In this document: piece after piece, positions 26,254-34,790 of the stretch | Position numbering within the stretch: the stretch's first letter is position 1 | Layout of the letters: every line of letters begins with the position of its first letter | Assembly (NCBI GenBank): GCA_002083775.1 | Contig: MTEI01000004.1 | Location: 232,630-296,629 of the forward strand | Direction: 5' to 3' | DNA from: Rhodoferax ferrireducens | GTDB taxonomy: Bacteria; Pseudomonadota; Gammaproteobacteria; Burkholderiales; Burkholderiaceae_C | DNA: 64,000 nt | Translations under genes and position numbers: made by a program | Notes under the pieces: model-generated | Database searches by the model: none | What the model was told of the DNA's origin: nothing | What the model saw: the letters and a program-made list of their open reading frames with translations, nothing else

Positions 26254-26847
26254 ATGCGCACCTCAGCCAAATCTACTTTGCTATTTATAGCTACATGCGC
26301 CCTGTCCACAGGAGCTAGCGCCCATACGGGCCATGGAACCCATAGCCTGATGGAGGGGCTGGCCCACCCCTTGGGTGCTGACCACCTGCTGGCCATGCTG
26401 GCGGTGGGTATCTGGTCGGTCAGTGCCCTGCCCGCCAGCAAGGTCTGGCAAGGGCCGACCACTTTTTTGTTGGCGCTGGTGGTGAGTGCGGCACTGGGTG
26501 CCAGCGGTTTCAGCGTGCCGTTCCTAGAGCACGCGATTGCGCTGTCGGTGGTGCTGTTTGGTGCCATGCTGGTGCTGGCCGCCAAACCCATGCCCAAGGC
26601 GTTTGGCTTGGGGTTGATCGCGCTGGCGGCAGCGCTGCACGGTCTGGCTCACGGCGCGGAGACACCTGAAACCGGTTTTGCGGGTTACGCCGCTGGTTTC
26701 TTGCTGACCACGGGTGTGCTGCACCTGAGCGGTGTCGGCTTGGGTTTGAGCATTCGCCGCCTGCTGGCTGAGCGCAGTCCCCTGGCGCTGGGCGGCTTGG
26801 GCACGGTGCTGGGCGGCGCGGGCCTGGTCCTGTTCAGCCAGATCTGA
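26254..26847 (+). CDS. ureJ: HupE/UreJ-family nickel permease-like protein
   Basis: A 197-residue membrane protein of the HupE/UreJ family. A signal-like N-terminus (LLFIATCALSTGASA-H) is followed by HTGHGTHSLMEGLAHPLGADHLLAMLAVGIW, containing the His/Asp motif HPxGxDHLLAM thought to bind nickel, then about five further TM helices. ATG 26254 follows CTGGAG. Its place between ureA and ureB supports nickel supply for urease. The signal-peptide coding region (26283-26322) resembles the genome's dispersed hairpin repeat, as if the repeat had been recruited as coding sequence. Confidence 0.9.
   Translation: MRTSAKSTLLFIATCALSTGASAHTGHGTHSLMEGLAHPLGADHLLAMLAVGIWSVSALPASKVWQGPTTFLLALVVSAALGASGFSVPFLEHAIALSVVLFGAMLVLAAKPMPKAFGLGLIALAAALHGLAHGAETPETGFAGYAAGFLLTTGVLHLSGVGLGLSIRRLLAERSPLALGGLGTVLGGAGLVLFSQI
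26283..26322. repeat. Dispersed hairpin repeat-like sequence in ureJ 5' end
   Basis: ATTTATAGCTACATGCGCCC then TGTCCACAGGAGCTAGCGCC. It shares the ATAGCT start and the AGCTAGCGCC end with the copy near 37239 and is translated as most of the UreJ signal peptide. The match is weaker than for the intergenic copies. Confidence 0.4.
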
Positions 26848-26857
26848 GGGCAGTTGA

Positions 26858-27163
26858 ATGATCCCCGGCGAACTCTTCACCGATGACGGTGACCACACCT
26901 TGAACGCAGGCCGACGTACCCTGACCGTGGTGGTGACGAATGCGTCCGAGCGACCCATTCAGGTCGGCTCGCACTACCACTTTGCCGAGACCAACGGCGC
27001 GCTCAGTTTTGACCGCGAGGCAGCGCGCGGCATGCGGCTCAACATCGCCTCTGGCTTGGCGGTGCGGTTCGAGCCGGGCCAGCAGCGCACCGTAGAGCTG
27101 GTGGACTTTGCCGGTGACCGCATCGTGTATGGCTTTCGCGGCCTCACACAAGGCGCTCTGTAG
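26858..27163 (+). CDS. ureB: Urease subunit beta
   Basis: 101 residues, the normal UreB length, with the family start MIPGELF and the conserved blocks [30 protein letters not shown] and VYGFRG. It assembles with UreA and UreC. ATG 26858 is 11 bp after ureJ. A hairpin repeat (27177-27215) lies between it and ureC. Confidence 0.96.
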   Translation: MIPGELFTDDGDHTLNAGRRTLTVVVTNASERPIQVGSHYHFAETNGALSFDREAARGMRLNIASGLAVRFEPGQQRTVELVDFAGDRIVYGFRGLTQGAL

Positions 27164-27176
27164 TTTCAAGGCTTTT

Positions 27177-27216
27177 AGGCCTCCAGCCCTTATGGAATAA
27201 GGGCAAATAGCTCACA
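27177..27216. repeat. Dispersed hairpin repeat, copy 4 (ureB-ureC spacer)
   Basis: AGGCCTCCAGCCCTTATG then AATAAGGGCAAATAGCTC, containing the GCCCTT/AAGGGC core with AGGCC and TAGCT flanks. It fills most of the 70-bp gap between ureB and ureC and leaves the ureC ribosome-binding site (GAAAGG) free. Confidence 0.8.
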
Positions 27217-27233
27217 TTTTTGAAAGGTTTGGC

Positions 27234-29036
27234 ATGGCAACGATTGGACGACGCGCCTACGCCGAGATTTTTGGCCCCACCGTTGGCGACCGGGTTCGAC
27301 TGGCGGATACCGGTCTGATCATCGAGGTAGAAAAAGACTACACGCTGGCGGCTGGCAGCTACGGTGAAGAGGTCAAATTTGGCGGCGGAAAGACCATCCG
27401 CGACGGCATGGCGCAGTCACAACGCACCCGCAATGGCACAGGTAGCGGCCCCCAGGCCGGGGGCGCCGTGGACACGGTGATGACCAACGCGTTGATCCTG
27501 GACCACTGGGGCATCGTCAAGGCCGACATCGGCTTGAAAGGCGGGCGCATCGTCGCCATTGGCAAGGCCGGCAACCCCGACACGCAGCCGGGGGTGGACA
27601 TCATCATCGGCCCCGGCACCGAGGTCATCAGCTGCGAGGGTAACATCGTCACTGCCGGTGGCATCGACAGCCACATCCACTTCATCTGCCCGCAGCAGAT
27701 CGAGGAAGCCCTGGCCTCGGGCGTCACCACCATGCTCGGCGGCGGCACCGGCCCGGCCACCGGCACCTTTGCCACCACCTGCACGCCCGGGCCGTGGAAC
27801 ATCGAGCGCATGTTGCAGGCGGCAGACGCTTTCCCAATGAACCTGGGTTTCTTGGGCAAGGGCAATGCCAGCCTGCCCGCAGCGTTGCATGAACAGGTCA
27901 ACGCGGGCGTGATCGGCCTCAAATTGCATGAAGACTGGGGCACCACGCCAGCGGCCATCAGTAACTGCCTGGACGTTGCGGAAGAGACCAATGTGCAGGT
28001 GGCGATCCACTCCGACACCTTGAACGAATCGGGTTTTGTCGAAAACACCATCGCCGCCACGAGAGACAAGGCTGGCGTGGGCCGCGGCCTGTGCGCCTTC
28101 CACACCGAAGGCGCTGGGGGTGGCCATGCACCCGACATCCTGCGCGTGGTCGGAGAGGCCAACTTTTTGCCGAGTTCGACCAACCCGACCATGCCTTACA
28201 CCGTCAACACGCTCGACGAACATGTCGACATGCTGATGGTCTGCCACCATCTGGATGCCGGTATTGCCGAGGATCTGGCGTTTGCCGAGAGCCGCATCCG
28301 CAAGGAAACCATTGCCGCCGAAGACGTGTTGCACGACCTGGGCGCCATCAGCATGATGAGCAGCGACAGCCAGGCCATGGGCCGTGTTGGAGAAGTGATC
28401 ATCCGCACCTGGCAAACCGCGCACAAGATGAAAGCGCAGCGCGGTTGGCTGGCGCCACCGCTGGTGCTGGGCGCGATCCAGACCGAGGCGGCGCTGGTGG
28501 AGCACAACCCGCGCAACGACAACTTCCGCGCCAAACGCTACATTGCCAAAACCACTATCAACCCGGCGATTGCCCACGGCATCAGCCACGAGGTCGGCAG
28601 CATCGAGGTCGGCAAATGGGCGGATCTGGTGGTCTGGAAACCGGCGTTTTTTGGCGTCAAACCGGCGCTGATCCTCAAAGGCGGTTTCATCGCCATGGCC
28701 GCCATGGGTGACCCCAATGCGAGTATTCCAACACCGCAGCCGGTGCATTACCGGCCGATGTTTGGCGCTTTTGGTGGGGCTTTGGCGCGTGGCTCACTCA
28801 CTTTTGTGTCGCAAGCCGGGCTGAATGCGGGTATCAAAGAACGCTTTGGCCTGCAAAAAACCCTGAGCGCGGTCAAAAACATTCGTGGCGTGCGCAAGCA
28901 GCACATGGTGCACAACCACTATTTGCCCAGCATGGAGATTGATGCCCAGACTTACAGCGTGCGGGCGGATGGGCAGCTGCTCACCTGCGAGCCAGCAGTC
29001 AGCCTGCCGATGGCGCAGCGGTATTTTTTATTTTGA
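27234..29036 (+). CDS. ureC: Urease subunit alpha (catalytic)
   Basis: A 600-residue catalytic subunit. Nickel-site elements are present: HIHFICPQQ, the lysine of [11 protein letters not shown] (about K230, carbamylated in the family), [29 protein letters not shown], and the mobile-flap MVCHHLD with its His. It is about 30 residues longer than the usual ~570. The extra residues are near 65-75 ([11 protein letters not shown]), near 270-280 before [10 protein letters not shown], and near 405-420 (around [17 protein letters not shown]). These are in loops and probably do not affect activity. It is followed by a 718-bp gap carrying an antisense toxin-antitoxin pair before ureE. Confidence 0.96.
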   Translation: MATIGRRAYAEIFGPTVGDRVRLADTGLIIEVEKDYTLAAGSYGEEVKFGGGKTIRDGMAQSQRTRNGTGSGPQAGGAVDTVMTNALILDHWGIVKADIGLKGGRIVAIGKAGNPDTQPGVDIIIGPGTEVISCEGNIVTAGGIDSHIHFICPQQIEEALASGVTTMLGGGTGPATGTFATTCTPGPWNIERMLQAADAFPMNLGFLGKGNASLPAALHEQVNAGVIGLKLHEDWGTTPAAISNCLDVAEETNVQVAIHSDTLNESGFVENTIAATRDKAGVGRGLCAFHTEGAGGGHAPDILRVVGEANFLPSSTNPTMPYTVNTLDEHVDMLMVCHHLDAGIAEDLAFAESRIRKETIAAEDVLHDLGAISMMSSDSQAMGRVGEVIIRTWQTAHKMKAQRGWLAPPLVLGAIQTEAALVEHNPRNDNFRAKRYIAKTTINPAIAHGISHEVGSIEVGKWADLVVWKPAFFGVKPALILKGGFIAMAAMGDPNASIPTPQPVHYRPMFGAFGGALARGSLTFVSQAGLNAGIKERFGLQKTLSAVKNIRGVRKQHMVHNHYLPSMEIDAQTYSVRADGQLLTCEPAVSLPMAQRYFLF

Positions 29037-29053
29037 TCACCAGCTTGACGCGT

Positions 29054-29440
29054 TCAGCGAGGCTGCATATGACTGCGGATCCACTCGGCAAACGCAACTT
29101 CGTCAATCTCGCCTGCCGCCACGTCCAGCATGGTCAATGTCGCCTCAGCTTGTGTCGCGAGCAATCGAAAGCCATTGGTCGCCAAAAAAAGACCCACTGC
29201 CAAAAACGCTGCGCGTTTGTTGCCATCGACAAACGCATGGTTCTTGGCCAGACCAACACCGTAGGATGCTGCAAGCCTTGCCAGATCAGGTTGCTCGTAA
29301 AGTGCCAGGTTCAGTGGCCTCGCAAGTGCAGAGTCCAGCAAACCTTCATCGCGCAAACCGCTGGCACCTCCGTGCTCTGCCAAGCTCTCCTCGTGAAGCA
29401 ACAACAGAACCTGCCGGTTGATCCATGTCCAGCCACTCAT
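29054..29440 (-). CDS. Death-on-curing (Doc/Fic) family toxin
   Basis: 128 residues with the Fic/Doc active-site motif HAFVDGNKRAA (catalytic His, Asp/Gly-Asn-Lys-Arg loop) in a Doc-sized protein beginning WTWINRQVLLLLHEESLAEHGG. Doc toxins modify EF-Tu by phosphorylation, and the fold and motif are unambiguous. ATG 29440 overlaps the upstream AbrB-type antitoxin stop by 4 nt, so the pair is one operon on the strand opposite urease, between ureC (18 bp away) and ureE. The motif is complete, so the toxin is probably functional. Confidence 0.9.
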   Translation of the reverse strand: MSGWTWINRQVLLLLHEESLAEHGGASGLRDEGLLDSALARPLNLALYEQPDLARLAASYGVGLAKNHAFVDGNKRAAFLAVGLFLATNGFRLLATQAEATLTMLDVAAGEIDEVAFAEWIRSHMQPR

Positions 29441-29661
29441 TTGGCCAACTGATGAAAAGTGTCGCGATAGTCATGCATGAACTCACGACCCAACTTAAGC
29501 TGTTCTTCCAGAGCGGGGTCATAGGGTGTCAAGGTCACACCGTTGGCGGCATCAGTCAAAAAGACGGTGTCCCCTTTGACCAGTTTCAAACGCGCCAAAG
29601 TCTCTTTGGGCAGAATCACGCCTACTGAATTGCCAATTTGAGTAAGTCTGAGAACTGACAT
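29437..29661 (-). CDS. AbrB/MazE-type antitoxin of the Doc toxin
   Basis: A 74-residue SpoVT/AbrB swapped-hairpin DNA-binding protein: MSVLRLTQIGNSVGVILPKETLARLKLVKGDTVFLTD has the IGNSxGVxLPKE signature of MazE/AbrB antitoxins. The charged C-terminus (LEEQLKLGREFMHDYRDTF) would bind the toxin. I chose ATG 29661 over an upstream Met because it begins the domain. It is cotranscribed with the Doc toxin. Doc is classically paired with Phd; pairing with an AbrB-type protein is a known but less studied combination. Confidence 0.87.
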   Translation of the reverse strand: MSVLRLTQIGNSVGVILPKETLARLKLVKGDTVFLTDAANGVTLTPYDPALEEQLKLGREFMHDYRDTFHQLAK

Positions 29662-29754
29662 GGCTTTGCCTTTCAAGTTATAACAGTTGTTATATTATCA
29701 GCATTTACGTGGCATTGCTACCCCGTCAAACCCACACCCTACCAGGCCAACCTC

Positions 29755-30336
29755 ATGCTCCACGTCTCCAAACTCATCCCCCAAGGCGCTGGGCTGGCCG
29801 CCGCGCTGCTCAAACGCGCCAGCACGGTCGAACTCGACTGGGATGTTCGCCAGAAAAGCCGCTTTGAAGCCACCGATTCCGCAGGCCTCCAGCTTGGCAT
29901 CTTTCTGCCGCGCGGCACCGTGGCGCGCGGGGGCGATGTGCTGGTAGCGCATGACGGCTCGCTGATCAAGGTCTGGGCGGCAGCGCAAACCGTGCTAAAA
30001 ATCACCGCCTGCCCGGAACACGGCACGCCCTTCGATTTGATCCGCGCCGCCTACCACCTGGGCAACCGGCATGTGCCCATTGAGCTGAAACCCGATCACC
30101 TGAAGATCGAGCCCGACCATGTGTTGGCCGACATGCTGCGCGCCATGCACCTGACCGTGACCGAGGTCACTGAACCTTTTGAGCCGGAAAACGGTGCCTA
30201 TGCCACCGGCGGGCACTTCGGCGGCCACCACCATGGTCACGAGCATGACCACGATCACAACCATGACCACGTCCACACACCGGTCGACCCGCTGGTGCCG
30301 CACGTGCACGGCCCAGGCTGCGGCCATCATCACTGA
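29755..30336 (+). CDS. ureE: Urease accessory protein UreE (nickel metallochaperone)
   Basis: 193 residues. The N-terminal peptide-binding domain (from MLHVSKLI) is followed by the metal-binding domain containing YHLGNRHVPIEL and MLRAMHLTVTEVTEPFEPE, then a strongly His-rich tail of about 36 residues (HHHGHEHDHDHNHDHVH.. to GCGHHH). The tail should store or deliver nickel to the UreDFG-apo-urease complex. The start at ATG 29755 fits the family. It follows the antisense toxin-antitoxin pair, so urease transcription either reads through that pair or restarts in the 93-bp gap before ureE. Confidence 0.94.
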   Translation: MLHVSKLIPQGAGLAAALLKRASTVELDWDVRQKSRFEATDSAGLQLGIFLPRGTVARGGDVLVAHDGSLIKVWAAAQTVLKITACPEHGTPFDLIRAAYHLGNRHVPIELKPDHLKIEPDHVLADMLRAMHLTVTEVTEPFEPENGAYATGGHFGGHHHGHEHDHDHNHDHVHTPVDPLVPHVHGPGCGHHH

Positions 30337-30372
30337 CATAACGTGCCTCACCACTGCCAAGTTGCCCCTGAG

Positions 30373-30518
30373 GACGGCGGTCGTTGCGGGCCTGACCCGC
30401 AATCCATGAACCCCACTGCATGGATGCCGGGTCAAGCCCGACATGACAGCCTTGGGGTGCAGGATCAAGCCCTGCGTGACAGTGCTGGGGTGCAGGATCT
30501 TGCCCGGCAGGACAGCGT
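30373..30518. repeat. REP-like hairpin cluster between ureE and ureF
   Basis: Consecutive elements occupy most of the gap. GTTGCGGGCCTGACCCGCAA forms one hairpin, CCGGGTCAAGCCCGACATGACAG is the second arm type, and two tandem degenerate copies of GGGGTGCAGGATCAAGCCCT follow (near 30454 and 30489). The whole stretch stays open in the ureF frame, so automated annotation may extend ureF into it. Related units occur at 1088-1161 and 36825-36862. Confidence 0.7.
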
Positions 30519-30528
30519 TCTGCACGAC

Positions 30529-31197
30529 ATGCGTCTGATGCAGTTGATGTGGCTGGCATCGCCGGCCTTGCCGATTGGCGGTTTCTCCTATTCAGAATGC
30601 CTGGAAGCGGCCGTAGAAGTTGGGCTGGTCAATATGGAAAACGAAGCGTCAGACTGGCTGATGGCGCAACTCCACACCAGCCTTGCACGCGCGGATCTGG
30701 CAGTCATTGCCCAGGCCATCACGGCATGGCGCGCACCAGACCCGGCGCGCATCGCGCAGCTCAATAACTGGGTGTTGCAAACCCGCGAAAGCAGCGAGTT
30801 ACGCGCGCAAGCCGAGCAGATGGGCCGCTCGCTGCTGGAATGGCTGCGCAACCACACCACCGCGCAGGCCGATCAAATCGCGCTGCTGGCCAGTCAACAG
30901 CCCACCTACCCGTTGGCTTTTGCGCTGGCGGCCAGCTGCACGGGTGCCACCGTGCGCGAGGGCCTGCTGACCTACGCCTTTGGTTGGGCCGAAAACATGA
31001 TGCAAGCCGCGATCAAATCGGTGCCGCTGGGGCAGAGTGCCGGTCAGCGGATTTTGTCGACCTTAACCGCTGAGATACCAGCGGCGGTGGATCATGCGTT
31101 GATGCTCGACGACACCAGCCGCCAGGCGTTCAGCCCCATGCTGGCTATTCTGAGCAGCCAGCATGAGGTGCAATATTCAAGACTTTTCCGCTCCTAG
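30529..31197 (+). CDS. ureF: Urease accessory protein UreF
   Basis: 222 residues. ATG 30529 ([30 protein letters not shown]) gives the normal UreF start and length; the open frame continues upstream only because the REP-like cluster lacks stops. UreF binds UreD and recruits UreG, gating nickel insertion. The conserved [12 protein letters not shown] and the C-terminal [22 protein letters not shown] are present. ureG follows after a 50-bp spacer holding a hairpin repeat. Confidence 0.93.
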   Translation: MRLMQLMWLASPALPIGGFSYSECLEAAVEVGLVNMENEASDWLMAQLHTSLARADLAVIAQAITAWRAPDPARIAQLNNWVLQTRESSELRAQAEQMGRSLLEWLRNHTTAQADQIALLASQQPTYPLAFALAASCTGATVREGLLTYAFGWAENMMQAAIKSVPLGQSAGQRILSTLTAEIPAAVDHALMLDDTSRQAFSPMLAILSSQHEVQYSRLFRS

Positions 31198-31225
31198 CCC
31201 TTTACCAATAAGGGCTGATAGCTCT
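31189..31225. repeat. Dispersed hairpin repeat, copy 5 (ureF-ureG spacer)
   Basis: CGCTCCTAGCCCTTTA then CAATAAGGGCTGATAGCTCT, with the inverted core AGCCCTT/AAGGGCT. It begins within the last codons of ureF and supplies its stop codon (TAG at 31195-31197). Confidence 0.75.
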
Positions 31226-31248
31226 ACTTAACATAGCGAACCACAACC

Positions 31249-31908
31249 ATGCCCACACCGCTGCACCACATCCCCCATCGCACCAAAAAACTGCCCCCGT
31301 TGCGCGTCGGCATTGGCGGGCCGGTGGGTTCCGGCAAAACCACGCTGCTGGAAATGCTTTGCAAAGCCATGCGCGACACCTACGACCTGGTCGCCATCAC
31401 CAACGACATCTACACCAAGGAAGACCAGCGCCTGCTGACCGTGAGCGGTGCGCTACCGGCTGACCGGATCATGGGTGTGGAAACCGGCGGCTGCCCGCAC
31501 ACCGCCATCCGCGAAGACTGCTCGATCAATCTGGAGGCCATCGACCGCATGCTGGAGGAGCACCCCAATGCCGACATCGTGTTTGTGGAAAGCGGCGGCG
31601 ACAACCTGGCCGCCACCTTCAGCCCCGAACTCTCAGACCTGACGATTTACGTGATCGACGTGGCCGCTGGCGAAAAAATCCCGCGCAAAGGCGGCCCCGG
31701 CATCACCAAAAGTGACTTGTTTGTCATCAACAAAACTGATTTGGCCCCTTACGTGGGTGCCAATCTGGAGGTGATGGCGGCAGACACCACCCGCATGCGT
31801 ACCACCCCCAAGGGCCTGAAACCCTTTGTGATGACCAACCTGAAAACCCTAACGGGGCTGGACGAGGTGATTCACTTCATCGAGCAGCGCGGCATGCTGG
31901 CCCGTTAA
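31249..31908 (+). CDS. ureG: Urease accessory GTPase UreG
   Basis: 219 residues. P-loop [10 protein letters not shown] lies near residue 25, followed by [12 protein letters not shown], the nickel-binding Cys-Pro-His motif ([13 protein letters not shown]), and the GTPase NKTD motif. Length and order are standard for SIMIBI-class UreG, which hydrolyses GTP to drive nickel insertion into apo-urease with UreD, UreF and UreE. It is the last gene of the urease cluster. Confidence 0.96.
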   Translation: MPTPLHHIPHRTKKLPPLRVGIGGPVGSGKTTLLEMLCKAMRDTYDLVAITNDIYTKEDQRLLTVSGALPADRIMGVETGGCPHTAIREDCSINLEAIDRMLEEHPNADIVFVESGGDNLAATFSPELSDLTIYVIDVAAGEKIPRKGGPGITKSDLFVINKTDLAPYVGANLEVMAADTTRMRTTPKGLKPFVMTNLKTLTGLDEVIHFIEQRGMLAR

Positions 31909-32012
31909 GACGCCGCACAACCCCCGGTGCTATGATTTTGGCTCAGCCACATCAGGAGACCCCCTTTTGAAGCGCCAGCCCGGGCTACCCGCCCTGCCAC
32001 TCCTGCGCCCGC

Positions 32013-33671
32013 ATGGCTCTGCCTGACGACAATCTGTCCACCAGCATTGCGCTGGTGATTGACGCCAATCCCACCTCGCGGTCGGTGCTGGTGTCGCAGT
32101 TGCGTGACTTTGGCATGGGCTCGGTGGTGCAAGCCGCCAGGCTGGTGGATGCGCGGCGACAGCTGGAATACCGCAAGTTTGACGTGGTGCTGTGCGAACA
32201 TCACTTTCAAGGTGAAACCATGTCCGGTCAGGATTTGCTGGACGATCTGCGGCGTAACCAGCTGCTGCCCTTTTCCACGGTTTTTTTGATGGTCACCGGC
32301 GAGGCCACTTACGCCAAGGTGGCCGAGGCGGCCGAATCAGCGCTGGACGGCTACCTGCTCAAGCCGCATAAGGCCAACCAGCTCGGCGAGCGGTTACGCC
32401 AGGCACGCATCCGCAAGACGTCGCTGCAAGAAATCTTCAGCGCCATCGAGGTGGAGGATTTCGAGACCGCCGCCACGCTGTGCCTGCACCGCTTTGAGAC
32501 CAAAGGCCTGTTCTGGCTGTATGCCGCGCGTGTGGGCGCCGAGCTGCTGCTGCGCGTGGGCAAATTTGATCAGGCGCAAAAGCTGTACCAGGCGGTGGTG
32601 GCCGCCAAAACCTTGCCTTGGGCCAAGCTGGGCGTGGCGCGGTCACTTCTGGACGAAGGCCAGACCGCCAAAGCCGTGAGCACGCTGGAAAACCTGATCA
32701 GCGAAGACCCCAATTACGCCGACGCCTATGACGTGATGGGCCGCGCCCAGTTTGAGCAGGGCAAGTTTGTCGACGCGCTGGCCACTTACAAGATGGCCAG
32801 CACGCTGACGCCCGCCTCCATCTCCCGATTGCAAAACCTGGGACTGATGAGCTATTACTGCGGCGACCGCAAGGGTGCCGAGCAGGTGCTGGACCGCACC
32901 GCCCGCCTGGGCCTGGATTCCAAGATGTTTGACTGTCAGACGTTGGTGCTGCTGGCGTTTTCGCGTTTTGAGAGCGGCGACCGCAAGGGCCTGCAGCGCT
33001 GCCGCGACGACTTTGCGCGCCTGATGGAGCGCAACCCCGACAACGCCCGCCAGCAACGGCTGAGCGGCATTGTGGATGCCTTGCAGTTGCTCGAAGCAGG
33101 CCAGTTTGCCCAAGCGCTGGCATCGGTGCGCAGCCAGTGCCAGCGCATCAAAGACCCCGACTTTGACTTTGAATCCGCCTCCAACCTGCTGGCACTGCTG
33201 GCGCAACTCGCCAACAAGGCGATCCAGCTCGACGAGGTGGGCGCGATGGTGACCACGCTGAGCCTGCGGTTTGCGGGTACCCGCGCCCTGTCCGAACTGC
33301 TGGCAGGTGCCGCCGGCACCCACCCGCCGTATGCCGACCTGGTGCGTGCCGCGCACGGCAACATTCTCAAACTGGCCGAGACCGCCATGACGTTGAGCCT
33401 GCAGGGCGACCCGCAGGCAGCGGTGATCGACCTGGTGCGCCACGGCCAGGAAACCCTCAGCGGCAAACTGATAGAAACCGCCTACCTGGTGCTGCACCGC
33501 TACGCCGACAAGATCAAAAACGCCACCGAGCTCAATGCCCTGGTGCATGACCTGCGTCTGCGCTACGGCACCCAGATCACCCGCGCGGCGCTGGGTGAGC
33601 CCAAGCGCCAGGCCGGTGGCCTGACGCTGCGCACGGGCGGCAAAAACCCCAAAGCAACACCTGCCGCCTGA
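32013..33671 (+). CDS. Receiver-TPR protein with Glu at the phosphorylation site
   Basis: 552 residues. An N-terminal CheY-like receiver (IALVIDANPTSRSVLVSQL) retains one acidic residue (about D17), the Thr (VTGEAT) and Lys (LLKPHK) positions, but the phospho-acceptor reads DVVLCEHHF, so Glu (about E62) replaces Asp. The C-terminal part (about 150-500) is a chain of TPR-like helical pairs (AKLGVARSLLDEGQTAKAVSTLENLISEDPNYADAYDVMGRAQFEQG). It has no DNA-binding or enzymatic domain, so a protein-interaction adaptor is likely, perhaps locked in an active-like state. ATG 32013 is used; AGGAGA lies far upstream (31955), so an alternative start is possible. Confidence 0.82.
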   Translation: MALPDDNLSTSIALVIDANPTSRSVLVSQLRDFGMGSVVQAARLVDARRQLEYRKFDVVLCEHHFQGETMSGQDLLDDLRRNQLLPFSTVFLMVTGEATYAKVAEAAESALDGYLLKPHKANQLGERLRQARIRKTSLQEIFSAIEVEDFETAATLCLHRFETKGLFWLYAARVGAELLLRVGKFDQAQKLYQAVVAAKTLPWAKLGVARSLLDEGQTAKAVSTLENLISEDPNYADAYDVMGRAQFEQGKFVDALATYKMASTLTPASISRLQNLGLMSYYCGDRKGAEQVLDRTARLGLDSKMFDCQTLVLLAFSRFESGDRKGLQRCRDDFARLMERNPDNARQQRLSGIVDALQLLEAGQFAQALASVRSQCQRIKDPDFDFESASNLLALLAQLANKAIQLDEVGAMVTTLSLRFAGTRALSELLAGAAGTHPPYADLVRAAHGNILKLAETAMTLSLQGDPQAAVIDLVRHGQETLSGKLIETAYLVLHRYADKIKNATELNALVHDLRLRYGTQITRAALGEPKRQAGGLTLRTGGKNPKATPAA

Positions 33672-33760
33672 AAACACGGCTGGCACAGGGGAAAACACTA
33701 GCAGCCAAGGCCATCTGGCTACTGAATAATCCCTGTTTTTGCTTCTCAGGAGACTGATCC

Positions 33761-34717
33761 ATGCGTTTCATCCGAAAAATTGGTCTGGTCATCGGCCTGG
33801 CTACCGTTGTGGTCGCCACCAGCGTGGGTGCCCAGCAGCAATTCGTCAACGTCCTCACCGGCGGCCAAAGCGGTGTGTATTACCCGCTGGGCGTGGCGGT
33901 GTCACAGATTTACGCCAAAGCCATTCCCAATGCCCGCTCCACCGCCCAGGTGACCAAGGCCTCGGCCGAAAATTTGAACCTGCTGCAGGCGGGTCGTGGT
34001 GAACTGGGTTTCAGCCTGGGTGACGCGGTGTCGGACGCCTGGAAAGGCGACGCCGAAGCCGGTTTCAAGACCAAGCTCGACAAGCTGCGCGGATTGAGCG
34101 CCACCTACAACAACTACATCCAGATCGTCGCCAACGCCGACAGCGGCATCAAGACGCTGGCCGACCTGAAGGGCAAACGCATCTCGGTTGGTGCTGCCAA
34201 ATCGGGCACCGAGCTCAACGCCCGCGCCATCCTCAAAGCCGCTGGCCTGACTTATGCCGACCTGGGCAAGGTCGAGTATTTGCCGTTTGGCGAATCGGTC
34301 GAGCTGATGAAAAACCGCCAGTTGGATGCCACCTTGCAGTCTGCCGGGCTGGGCGTGGCCTCGATCCGCGACCTGGCCACCGCCATCAAGATTGAAGTCA
34401 TTGCTGTGCCTGCGGACGTGGTGGCCAAGGTCGGTGATGCGGCTTACCAGCCTGCCGTGATTCCGGCCAACACCTACACCGGCCAGACAGCCGATGTGGC
34501 CACCGCCGCCATCCCCAACTTTCTGATCACCCACGCCGGGGTGTCGGATGACTTGGCCTACCAGATGACCAAGAGCCTGTACGACAACCTGGACACGCTG
34601 TACGCCGCGCACAACGCCGCCAAGGCCATCAAGCGTGACAACGCGATCAAAGGCATGCCGGTGCCGCTGCACCCGGGCGCCGAGCGTTATTACAAAGAAG
34701 TCGGCCTGATCAAATAA
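33761..34717 (+). CDS. TAXI-family TRAP transporter solute-binding protein
   Basis: 318 residues with a Sec signal peptide (MRFIRKIGLVIGLATVVVATSVGAQ) and the TAXI family start FVNVLTGGQSGVYYPLGVAVSQIYAK. Conserved blocks ENLNLLQAGRGELGFSLGDA and LKGKRISVGAAKSGTELNARAIL are visible. It delivers its ligand to the fused TRAP permease encoded 73 bp downstream. ATG 33761 follows CAGGAGA. TAXI ligands include glutamate/dicarboxylates in some systems; none can be assigned here. Confidence 0.92.
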   Translation: MRFIRKIGLVIGLATVVVATSVGAQQQFVNVLTGGQSGVYYPLGVAVSQIYAKAIPNARSTAQVTKASAENLNLLQAGRGELGFSLGDAVSDAWKGDAEAGFKTKLDKLRGLSATYNNYIQIVANADSGIKTLADLKGKRISVGAAKSGTELNARAILKAAGLTYADLGKVEYLPFGESVELMKNRQLDATLQSAGLGVASIRDLATAIKIEVIAVPADVVAKVGDAAYQPAVIPANTYTGQTADVATAAIPNFLITHAGVSDDLAYQMTKSLYDNLDTLYAAHNAAKAIKRDNAIKGMPVPLHPGAERYYKEVGLIK

Positions 34718-34737
34718 GCCAGCCCTGTGGCACCACT

Positions 34738-34763
34738 CTGCGGCCCCTCCTTTGGGGCCGCAG
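34738..34763 (+). terminator. Strong hairpin between TRAP binding protein and permease genes
   Basis: CTGCGGCCCC-TCCTTT-GGGGCCGCAG forms a perfect 10-bp stem followed by CCATTTT. The weak T-run suggests a partial terminator or 3'-end stabiliser, giving more binding protein than permease, a common arrangement in TRAP operons. Confidence 0.6.
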
Positions 34764-34790
34764 CCATTTTCAATGGCTTGATACTCTTAT

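Noticed and set aside
27417..28748. Minus-strand frame of about 443 residues opposite ureC
   Set aside because: Shadow of ureC caused by high GC; no recognisable family and ureC is intact on the plus strand.
30300..30520. CRISPR array suggested by repeated units between ureE and ureF
   Set aside because: Units are hairpin REP-like and degenerate, with no constant repeat-spacer pattern and no cas genes.
30343..30528. N-terminal extension of UreF
   Set aside because: The extra residues are translated REP-like repeat; UreF homologues start at the [12 protein letters not shown] segment (30529).
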